This document shows positions 1 to 5,654 of a stretch of DNA of 5,654 nt, one piece after another. Below the pieces are notes generated by a model. That model was not told the origin of the DNA and made no database searches. It saw nothing but the letters and a program-made list of their open reading frames with translations. The translations under genes and the position numbers were made by a program. This DNA is from Crenothrix polyspora. GTDB lineage: Bacteria; Pseudomonadota; Gammaproteobacteria; Methylococcales; Methylomonadaceae. Position 1 is the stretch's first letter. The number at the start of each line of letters is the position of its first letter. The DNA is taken from assembly GCA_945903675.1 (NCBI GenBank), contig CAMDOP010000217.1:1-5654 (forward strand), in the 5' to 3' direction.

Positions 1-342
1 ATCTTGACCGATAGAATCTATCAAGTATTTATGGTCACTTTTAACTACAGCCACTTATTGGGCTGGCCGATGTTGATTGGCGCTATTGTTATCCGCATAC
101 CACTCAGGGCTTGTGCTTATGCGCTTATCTTTATGGTAGTAGCCATTATCCTAGGTGAAACCTATGCTTTTAGCATATTGCATGACTTTATCGAAAGCTA
201 CCCAAATCTGAGAGCGAGATTGGGGATGGGGCTTTTCTATACACTATCAAACTTCCAATTACAGCTTTGGTTAGCCAGTTTACTCATACTCGCCTTACCA
301 CTATGGGTGCTTAAAGCTCAGGATTTTTTTTCTCGCAAATAA
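1..342 (+). CDS. C-terminal part of an unidentified polytopic membrane protein (5' end outside window)
   Basis: The frame is open from the first base to the TAA at 340-342, giving 113 residues, and it probably begins upstream. A TTG at 4 and an ATG at 31 are possible internal starts, but neither has a convincing Shine-Dalgarno sequence in view. The protein is very hydrophobic. Counting from the TTG, likely membrane segments are at about residues 8-30, 35-58 and 78-103, with a short polar stretch rich in Arg and Asp/Glu at 60-73 and a charged tail ending in Arg-Lys. I see no catalytic motif and do not recognise the family. It lies on the same strand as the manC relic and opposite to the glycan genes, so it may be the end of a neighbouring operon or another polysaccharide membrane protein. 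Coding status is fairly secure; function is unknown. Confidence 0.6.
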   Translation: MLTDRIYQVFMVTFNYSHLLGWPMLIGAIVIRIPLRACAYALIFMVVAIILGETYAFSILHDFIESYPNLRARLGMGLFYTLSNFQLQLWLASLLILALPLWVLKAQDFFSRK

Positions 343-584
343 GTGTTCAATATGTGTAACTACCCCTCTAACCAGTATTCCTGTCTAAAAAATGAAATCG
401 CGGCTGAAAATAGATGAATTAGGTGATCAGTTTTTCAGGTCCGGCGCAGTACAAAAAGTAATGTGTGTCATTTGATGTTTGGCATTCTGTCCCTGACAGG
501 CAATCAGATGATAATTTTAGTCACTTAAAAAATCACTCCAGAAGGCCATGACAATCGCTGAAAATCTTGGAAATGGAGCGATAA
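343..584. other. Non-coding or decayed stretch between the membrane protein and the manC relic
   Basis: No convincing gene lies in these ~240 bases. There are only very short open frames, such as 392-475 (27 codons) and 548-628 (26 codons), and these show no family resemblance. A small perfect hairpin (ctgtc-cct-gacag, around 487-499) has no T-run after it and is too weak to call a terminator. Intact manC would need about 1.1-1.2 kb of coding sequence upstream of the surviving fragment. That part is absent here, so this stretch is probably the scar left by its loss. Confidence 0.5.
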
Positions 585-842
585 CCGCGCAGCAAGCTGT
601 CTTTACAAAAACATTTTCATCGCAATGAACACTGGATTGTTGTTTCGGGCACCGCCACGGTCAATGTCGACGGACAAACATTCTTAGTAAGACCAAATGA
701 ATCAACCTATATTCAAATGGGCCAATTACATCGACTAGAAAACCAAGGTAAAATTGATTTAATCATGATAGAAGTACAAGTGGGCGAATACACCGGAGAA
801 GATCATATTGTTCGCGTCGAAGATTTCTACCAACGCTGTTAA
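585..842 (+). pseudogene. manC: manC (mannose-1-phosphate guanylyltransferase) relic, C-terminal cupin end only
   Basis: Intact ManC makes GDP-mannose from mannose-1-phosphate and GTP. In many versions a nucleotidyltransferase domain is followed by a cupin-like phosphomannose-isomerase type II domain. Only the last ~85 residues survive here, in a frame ending with TAA at 840-842. The match is clear from family memory: KLSLQKHFHRNEHWIVVSGT near the start, then STYI, HRLEN, a segment ending IEVQ, and GEDHIVRVEDFYQR at the end. The His-x-His-Arg-x-Glu-His metal-binding pattern of the cupin is present. Just upstream the frame is closed by TAA at 582-584, and no start codon with a ribosome binding site precedes the homologous part. 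Full-length enzymes have about 470-480 residues, so the whole catalytic nucleotidyltransferase domain is missing. A functional stand-alone cupin is unlikely but not excluded. Confidence 0.85.
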
Positions 843-890
843 GACTTAAAAACTCAGTCAAGCATTAACAATGACCTATGTTCTCGCATT

Positions 891-959
891 ATATTAATCA
901 ATTTATTAAGCGGAAACTTTATAATCGATTAATCATTAGCTTAATAAAGCCTGATAATA
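891..959. repeat. Imperfect AT-rich inverted repeat between convergent genes
   Basis: A perfect 10-base inverted repeat (tttattaagc at 902-911, gcttaataaa at 939-948) is separated by 27 bases. The similarity extends outward imperfectly to about 891 and 959. The right arm lies in the last codons of the glycosyltransferase and the loop includes its stop codon (936-938). It sits where the + strand manC relic and the - strand operon converge, so a role as a weak bidirectional terminator or mRNA 3'-end structure is conceivable. The stem is AT-rich, the loop is long and there is no clear T-run on either side, so it is not called a terminator. Confidence 0.35.
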
Positions 960-2081
960 GCGCCTCATCGCAGTTACCACCACATCAGTACCAAAAAAAT
1001 TATGCGCTCTAGTCATAGCTTGTTTTGACATTTTTTCGCGCAGATTTGTATCATGGGTTAAAGTGAGTAATGCGTGCTTAATCTCTTCAATATTTTTTGG
1101 CTGGTGCAGTATTCCTGTCTCGCCATCTACGACAGCATCAGTAATACCATAAATACGTGAAGCTACCGCTGGAATACCTACTGCGGCGGCTTCAATTAGG
1201 GCCGAACCAAACCCTTCGCGATAACTCGGCAAACAAAATATATCCGCACAAGCCATATAATCTTCTGGCTTATTGGTAAAACCAATACGATGAAACTGTG
1301 CATGACAGTTGACTAAAATCAAGTGTAACGCCCTATCCATATCTCCTTCATTTGGCCCTACCACGAGTAAATGAACATGTGGCATATTGCCTACCAGTGC
1401 AGCAAAGGCATGCGCTAAATCTTGAATGCCTTTATCTTTATTTAATCGACCCAGAAATAAATAAACAATGTCACTATCTAGGATACTTAATTTTGAGCGA
1501 ATTTGATGACGTATTACTAAATTTTTTTTAAAACGTTTTGAATCAACCCCACAAACAGAACCATTGCCTAAAACGACTATTTTTTCTTTATCAACAACAT
1601 CTTCCGCAATCAATAACTGACACTGAGAAACACTATCTGTTAACAACCCTGTTGAGCACTTCGCCACTAACTTATCAAATATTTTTAAGCCAAATCGTAC
1701 AACACCTACTTTATTAGCCCAAACTTGCCCTGTAAATGTATGAATGCGATGTGGCACGCGAGCAGAAAATGCTGCCAACATTGCTAGCAATCCAGCTTTT
1801 GGTGTAAGCGAATGCACTACTTCAAAACGTTCTTTACGAAAAAATCGATAAAGTTGAAGCAAAGTAACCATATCTGACCACAGAGATATTTCTCTCTGCA
1901 TATTAACTGGGACAAATCGAACATTCTTGTTCAATAATGATACAACATCTTGCTCTAATCCATTTGCAAGCAATGTCACATCATATTCCTCCGCCAACAT
2001 AGCAATATGCGGTTTCATAAACATTATCAACGCGAAAGGAACTGTGGCTAAGATACAAATTTTTTTTCGTTTATTTTGCAT
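936..2081 (-). CDS. GT4-family (GT-B fold) glycosyltransferase
   Basis: Predicted cytoplasmic glycosyltransferase of 381 residues, a normal length for the family, that adds a sugar from a nucleotide donor to a lipid-linked oligosaccharide precursor. The N-terminal acceptor domain starts at residues 8-41 (KICILATVPFAL, then KPHIAMLAEEYDVTLLANG). It also carries VVHSLTPKAGLLA at 88-100 and RIHTFTGQVW at 112-121, a signature I associate with the CapM/PglA-like branch of GT4. The C-terminal donor-binding domain has FLGRLNKDKG at 209-218, with Arg212 and Lys217 at the usual phosphate-contacting places. It also has the EX7E motif with Glu289 and Glu297 in REGFGSALIE. The ATG at 2081 is fixed because the preceding in-frame codon is TGA. 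Its Shine-Dalgarno is weak (GAAG-rich). It lies 270 bases downstream of the fusion gene on the same strand and may be co-transcribed. Sugar donor and linkage cannot be read from the sequence, so no symbol is given. Confidence 0.93.
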   Translation of the reverse strand: MQNKRKKICILATVPFALIMFMKPHIAMLAEEYDVTLLANGLEQDVVSLLNKNVRFVPVNMQREISLWSDMVTLLQLYRFFRKERFEVVHSLTPKAGLLAMLAAFSARVPHRIHTFTGQVWANKVGVVRFGLKIFDKLVAKCSTGLLTDSVSQCQLLIAEDVVDKEKIVVLGNGSVCGVDSKRFKKNLVIRHQIRSKLSILDSDIVYLFLGRLNKDKGIQDLAHAFAALVGNMPHVHLLVVGPNEGDMDRALHLILVNCHAQFHRIGFTNKPEDYMACADIFCLPSYREGFGSALIEAAAVGIPAVASRIYGITDAVVDGETGILHQPKNIEEIKHALLTLTHDTNLREKMSKQAMTRAHNFFGTDVVVTAMRRYYQALLS

Positions 2082-2105
2082 TCACTTCATCTTCAAATAC
2101 ATGAA

Positions 2106-2282
2106 CTAGATTGTAAGGATTAGTACTTGTTGAGTTCTAAACGTCGTGTATAGATAAATATCACTAGAACATCTCCTCGCTCTTGAATCAAAAGTTAATT
2201 CCCTAGTCAAGATATTAGCTAAACCGACAAAACCAGAAAGCGATACACAAAAAATGATATTAAGAGCAATTAATTCAATCAC
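2106..2282 (-). CDS. Doubtful 58-codon ORF in the gap before the glycosyltransferase
   Basis: The 270-base gap between the fusion gene and the glycosyltransferase (2082-2351) holds one open frame of note. It runs from GTG at 2282 to TAG at 2106, 58 residues, with an in-frame TGA directly before the GTG. The first ~25 residues are hydrophobic (LIALNIIFCVSLSGFVGLAN) and could form one membrane segment; the rest is polar with several Arg. The frame is the same as that of the downstream glycosyltransferase, separated by TAG and TGA. I recognise no family and see no good ribosome binding site before the GTG. It may be a chance ORF in AT-rich DNA, a gene relic or a small membrane protein. I found no convincing sigma-70 promoter or terminator in the gap. 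Confidence 0.15.
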   Translation of the reverse strand: MIELIALNIIFCVSLSGFVGLANILTRELTFDSRARRCSSDIYLYTTFRTQQVLILTI

Positions 2283-2351
2283 TCAGTGAAATATTTGTAT
2301 CAACTGACAAAGCGTTCAAAAACAACCAACAGTAACTTATCTTTCAATTTT

Positions 2352-5243
2352 TCAGCCACATTTTTGAAAAAAACTGGGCATTAGTGATCTAAAATACCCT
2401 ATTAGCAAAATAACATATGCAAAAAATATAGCATAACTACCTGTGATACTTTCAAAATGTAAACACATCAAAAATGTAACAAAAAGTAACCAGTTTAAAA
2501 AAATCACTAATGCATCAAATTTACTTATATGCCAGTATCTGACTAAGACCAGTATAAGTATTCCTGTAGAAAACAGCATAGATACTGAAGCGCCCAAGGC
2601 AATACCACCTACACTCATGTGTTTCATCAAAAAAATGCTGGCTCCAATATTAACTAACAAGCCTAAAAACGCGATAATACTGGTTGCGAAGACATGTTTA
2701 GTCGCTATTGCAAACTTAAACAGTATTGAATTACATACAAAAAAAGGTATCTGAACTACTGCATACTGCATCACTCTTGCAACCAATTTCGTATCACCAC
2801 TGCTGAAGGCTCGCCCTTCAAACATTAGACGGATAATAAGTTCTGATTCTACGAATAGAACAATGCAAATAGGAACTGAAATAAACGTTGAGAGCAACAC
2901 AAAAAATGACAACTCACGTCTGGCAGAGATTATATGTCTCTTGATTATTAGTTCAGAAAAATAAGGTAGCATGACCGTTGATATAGCTGTACCTAACAAA
3001 CCCGTCACAAAAAACACCACTTTATTACCTAGATTCAATGCCGAAATAGCGCCCTCGGGCAGAGAAATAGCTAGGAAAGTTGCCACTGGAGCAGCTGAAG
3101 CAGCAAAAAAAGCTGACATTACCAAGGGTAAATATTGCAGTATCAAGGGGATCCATTCATTATGATTACCCAAGTCTAATCGCGGCAACAAAGAAATATC
3201 GTAAAACTTAAGATAATATTGAACTATTAATAAATTGGCTAGCTGGCCAATGACCATGCCATAGATAACAACTTTCACGCCATAACTACTACCAAAAAGC
3301 AATAAAGCAAGAATTGTTGAAATAGGCACAACCAGTTGCGCCGCACTAGAAAGTACCGCACGCCCATTAGCATTGAGAACAGAATTACCCAAAATAACTA
3401 TGCCACTAAATAACAATATCGGCAATGTGATATCAAACAATGAGATTAGCTCTGGAATATCTATAAACGAACCCTTGACAGACAGAATAGGTAAAATAAA
3501 TGACCCCGTTAGATAAAGAATAAAGCAAACAACTAACAAGCTCATAATCACCCAGAAGGATGTCCTTGAGACCATATTTCTAGAGTCTTGATGTTTTAAT
3601 CGCTCTTTCACTTCAAGGTAAATTGGTACAAATGCCAACCCCAATGGCATACATAGCACCGTGACAATGAACATTGGAATCAGCAAGACAACAAAAAAGC
3701 TATCCAATACCGGTCCTAAGCCAAAAGTCTGCGCCATCATAATATCACGCAGAAAAAAACCCATAAAAGTCAGCAAGGTTAATCCCATAACGGCTGACCC
3801 TGAACTTATTGCCTCTTTACGCGTAGGCTTAGCAGTTAACATTAGCGACTCTTCGTAGCTTACTAATAGAGCAGGCCGTGATAGCCTATCAAGTAACCCC
3901 TTCAGTCGACCTGTTTTATCTAGCCAAGTACAATAACCGAGTAAACCCAGCGTTAGCATGACAAACCAATAACCATAACGATAGCGATAAAGTGTTCCAA
4001 TATTGGCCTGAGTAAAACCATAAATCAACAAAAAGAAACAGGCAAAATAAAGAGCCATCAATACAGGAGGGCGTCGGTTATATATTAGCAGCATAAAGAT
4101 ACCCGGCACACATAGGTAAAATATACTCATTTCACCCACGGCAACTAAGCGGGGTAGACTAAAATTCGTAAACCATGAGGAGGGAAATGGCGCAAACAGA
4201 GCTACCTGAAGGACACGAGGGAGATAGGCAATAATCTCACTGGTACGTTGAGGCTTGACGTCCTCATCAATCATCGATTTTGCATTTACTCTCAGCCCAT
4301 CGGCTATAAGGGAAACTCTAGTTTTAGACGCTGTTTCAATGTAGCTTTCAATATTCTCAGGCACCCATGATGATTTAATCCATTGCCACTGTTCCGGAGT
4401 TTCATCTTGCCAATTTGCATACAATTTATCCGGCTGCGTCCCTCCTAATGTTTCGGTGCCTTTAATTCCACCGACTAACATAACCACTACAATAAGAAAA
4501 AAACCAATCAGCTTTCTTCTCGCATTAATTTCATGCCTCAAAATAGCGCTAATCCCATAAACAAACACCACGCCTAGTGCAGCGACCAGCAATAACTTTA
4601 AGGTATATGGGCGCACAATCACCACCAAAACCATTGCAACAAGATTTCCTAAAACTAACCAGCACCAAGCCAGATTAGTCGATGGGTTTTTAATGGCCTT
4701 TACCCATAGAAGGAGCGTTAGTAGCATTCCGGCTATTGCATAAGTATCTTTAAGATTTTGACTATACCAAACTAGAGCTGAAGGAAAGAGTACGAAAAGA
4801 CTACCAGCAATGACACCTGCACAAATTCCAATAACCGCTTTGTTAGCTAACTCACGAGCGAGTAGAAAAATGAACAATCCTCCCATCGCATGCAGTGCCG
4901 AGGCAATTGGAATTGCTAGAGAAGAATCTTGTCCAAAAAACACATATAAGGCCCCTAAAATAGCAACATTTCCTGGCGCACCGTTAGCTGGATACAGTCG
5001 CATACTGCTCCAACCATTTGCCTTAATTTCACTAGCCAAAGAAGATGCAACAGAGTCAAAGTAATTAGCATCATTAGTTATTAATCCACTACCTGTTTGT
5101 ATTAATGATAAGTTAGGAAGCACTAGCTTCTGAAAAATTAATGCAGCACATATTGAATAACAAAAAAACACTACCCATATAATAAGAGCCATTTTCTTAT
5201 CTTGAAAAATTAAGCTTTTAAATGTCGGGGGGTTATCAATCAT
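2352..5243 (-). CDS. Fusion membrane protein: GT-C/Wzy-like module + MurJ/MVF-family flippase
   Basis: One uninterrupted frame encodes 963 residues. Residues 1-445 form a polytopic module: a cytoplasmic Lys-Lys start, a membrane segment at 19-41, and a presumed periplasmic loop with NDANYF at 57-62, reminiscent of the Asp-containing first loop of GT-C/GT39 enzymes. Further spans run to ~262, followed by a hydrophilic loop at 263-370 rich in Trp, Glu and Lys, then spans at 371-440 with GTLYRYRYGYW at 416-426. Residues 446-480 are a charged, presumably cytoplasmic linker. Residues 481-963 match the MurJ/MVF family (MOP superfamily, about 14 spans, usual length ~510): FFLRDIMMAQTFG, LDSFFV, AFVPIY at 537-542, VLNANGR at 622-628, MLPYFSE at 758-764 and LMFEGRAF at 806-813. 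Its likely role is flipping an undecaprenyl-diphosphate-linked glycan and modifying or polymerising it at the periplasmic face. The ATG at 5243 lies 6 bases after the galE relic stop; a weak GGATGAG lies 10 bases upstream. The flippase family is secure. The N-terminal function (GT-C transferase or Wzy-like polymerase) is inferred. Confidence 0.9.
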   Translation of the reverse strand: MIDNPPTFKSLIFQDKKMALIIWVVFFCYSICAALIFQKLVLPNLSLIQTGSGLITNDANYFDSVASSLASEIKANGWSSMRLYPANGAPGNVAILGALYVFFGQDSSLAIPIASALHAMGGLFIFLLARELANKAVIGICAGVIAGSLFVLFPSALVWYSQNLKDTYAIAGMLLTLLLWVKAIKNPSTNLAWCWLVLGNLVAMVLVVIVRPYTLKLLLVAALGVVFVYGISAILRHEINARRKLIGFFLIVVVMLVGGIKGTETLGGTQPDKLYANWQDETPEQWQWIKSSWVPENIESYIETASKTRVSLIADGLRVNAKSMIDEDVKPQRTSEIIAYLPRVLQVALFAPFPSSWFTNFSLPRLVAVGEMSIFYLCVPGIFMLLIYNRRPPVLMALYFACFFLLIYGFTQANIGTLYRYRYGYWFVMLTLGLLGYCTWLDKTGRLKGLLDRLSRPALLVSYEESLMLTAKPTRKEAISSGSAVMGLTLLTFMGFFLRDIMMAQTFGLGPVLDSFFVVLLIPMFIVTVLCMPLGLAFVPIYLEVKERLKHQDSRNMVSRTSFWVIMSLLVVCFILYLTGSFILPILSVKGSFIDIPELISLFDITLPILLFSGIVILGNSVLNANGRAVLSSAAQLVVPISTILALLLFGSSYGVKVVIYGMVIGQLANLLIVQYYLKFYDISLLPRLDLGNHNEWIPLILQYLPLVMSAFFAASAAPVATFLAISLPEGAISALNLGNKVVFFVTGLLGTAISTVMLPYFSELIIKRHIISARRELSFFVLLSTFISVPICIVLFVESELIIRLMFEGRAFSSGDTKLVARVMQYAVVQIPFFVCNSILFKFAIATKHVFATSIIAFLGLLVNIGASIFLMKHMSVGGIALGASVSMLFSTGILILVLVRYWHISKFDALVIFLNWLLFVTFLMCLHFESITGSYAIFFAYVILLIGYFRSLMPSFFQKCG

Positions 5244-5249
5244 GTATTA

Positions 5250-5627
5250 TCATCTCATCCAATTAATCAAAGACTGTTCTTGATAACCATCTAGGTTATT
5301 AGATCGCCAATTCCTTCCATCTCTACACAAATCTTCAATTCCAAATTGCGTTTCCCAGCCCAATTCGTCCCTCGCTTGCAAGATATCAGCATAACAAACA
5401 GCAACATCACCCACTCGGGGTCCCACTACCTCATAAGATATAGTTTTGCGGACATCTTCTCTATAAATAACAGAACGACAACCACAAATACGTTCAATAC
5501 GATCAAAAACAGTCGGATTGCTATTTGAAAAGTTATCTATGACCACCACTTCATGGCCCGTAACCAAAAGTTCTAGACAAGTATGTGAGCCAATATCTCC
5601 AGCGTCACCCATAACTAAAATCCTCAT
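5250..5627 (-). pseudogene. galE: galE (UDP-glucose 4-epimerase) relic with a large in-frame internal deletion
   Basis: Intact GalE interconverts UDP-glucose and UDP-galactose with bound NAD and has about 338 residues. This frame has only 125 from the ATG at 5627. The N-terminal ~60 residues are the NAD-binding start: MRILVMGDAGDIGSHTCLEL with the GxxGxxG spacing kept, and VIDNFSNS with the ribose-binding Asp. They then jump directly, after REDVRKT, to the family's C-terminal end: YEVVGPRVGDVAVCYAD, then LGWETQFGIEDLCRD and a final Asp-Gly-Tyr. About 210 central residues are gone, including the catalytic Ser/Thr and the YxxxK pair and most of the substrate site. The usual Tyr in GGxGYIGSH is also Asp here. 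The ATG is preferred over the TTG at 5639 because GalE proteins begin at MRxLVTG and a GGGAG precedes it. The frame ends 6 bases before the fusion gene. It cannot be an active epimerase. Confidence 0.9.
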
Positions 5628-5630
5628 AGA

Positions 5631-5635
5631 CTCCC
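5631..5635 (-). promoter_or_regulatory. Candidate Shine-Dalgarno of the galE relic
   Basis: GGGAG on the - strand lies 3 bases before the ATG at 5627. The spacing is tight, but this is the only purine-rich site near either candidate start, so it favours the ATG over the TTG at 5639. If still used, ribosomes entering here would finish 6 bases before the start of the fusion gene. Confidence 0.35.
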
Positions 5636-5654
5636 ACAAACTATCTTTACAAAA

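Noticed and set aside
487..499. Small hairpin (5-base stem, 3-base loop) as a terminator
   Set aside because: The stem is too short and no T-run follows.
548..628. 26-codon ORF with a GAAGG just upstream of its ATG
   Set aside because: Too short, no recognisable family, and it overlaps the manC relic in another frame.
1927..2109. 60-codon + strand open frame
   Set aside because: It lies antisense to the start of the well-supported glycosyltransferase and shows no family resemblance.
2082..2351. Possible promoter for the glycosyltransferase (TTGACT- and TTGAAC-like hexamers on the - strand)
   Set aside because: No acceptable -10 hexamer is found at 16-18 bases from either.
2443..5064. Several + strand open frames (2443-2754, 2971-3165, 3661-3858, 4810-5064)
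   Set aside because: All lie antisense within the 963-residue membrane protein gene. Their compositions are what the complement of hydrophobic codons gives.
5346..5528. 60-codon + strand open frame
   Set aside because: It is antisense to the galE relic, whose homology to GalE is clear at both ends.
600..5654. 11-base repeat tctttacaaaa at 600-610 and at the right edge 5644-5654
   Set aside because: Repeats of this length are expected by chance in an AT-rich window of this size, and there is no sign of a mobile element attached to them.
1..5654. CRISPR arrays, tRNA or rRNA genes, insertion-sequence ends, JUMPstart/ops element
   Set aside because: I looked for regular repeats, RNA-gene signatures, transposase-like frames and the GGCGGTAG ops core in the intergenic parts and found none.

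Overview
The window looks like part of a surface-polysaccharide (O-antigen, capsule or exopolysaccharide) locus from an AT-rich gammaproteobacterium. The evidence is a GT4 glycosyltransferase, a MurJ/MVF-type flippase module, and relics of two nucleotide-sugar genes, manC and galE. The genus cannot be fixed from the sequence. A marine gammaproteobacterium of the Vibrio/Shewanella/Pseudoalteromonas kind would fit, but that is only an impression.

Layout. On the + strand at the left are the C-terminal part of an unidentified multi-span membrane protein (to 342), about 240 bases with no recognisable gene, and a decayed 3' fragment of manC (585-842) that encodes the end of its cupin domain. From 936 to the right edge everything reads on the - strand. 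In transcription order this is an internally deleted galE relic (5627-5250), a 963-residue membrane protein (5243-2352), a gap of 270 bases, and a complete GT4 glycosyltransferase (2081-936). The two blocks converge at about 843-935, where an imperfect AT-rich inverted repeat lies across the glycosyltransferase stop codon.

The main point of interest is the 963-residue protein. Its N-terminal ~445 residues look like a membrane glycosyltransferase of the GT-C type or a Wzy-like polymerase, with periplasmic loops. Its C-terminal ~480 residues form a full-length MurJ/MVF-family lipid-linked oligosaccharide flippase. An enzyme acting at the periplasmic face and the flippase that could supply it thus appear to be one polypeptide. 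By eye, several of the arginines that define lipid II flippases are replaced, which argues for a polysaccharide-repeat-unit substrate rather than lipid II.

Proposed working model (inference): the cytoplasmic GT4 enzyme adds a sugar to an undecaprenyl-diphosphate-linked oligosaccharide, the MurJ-like half of the fusion moves it across the inner membrane, and the GT-C/Wzy-like half modifies or polymerises it outside. The manC and galE relics show that nucleotide-sugar supply genes were lost at both sides, as expected of a locus remodelled by recombination.
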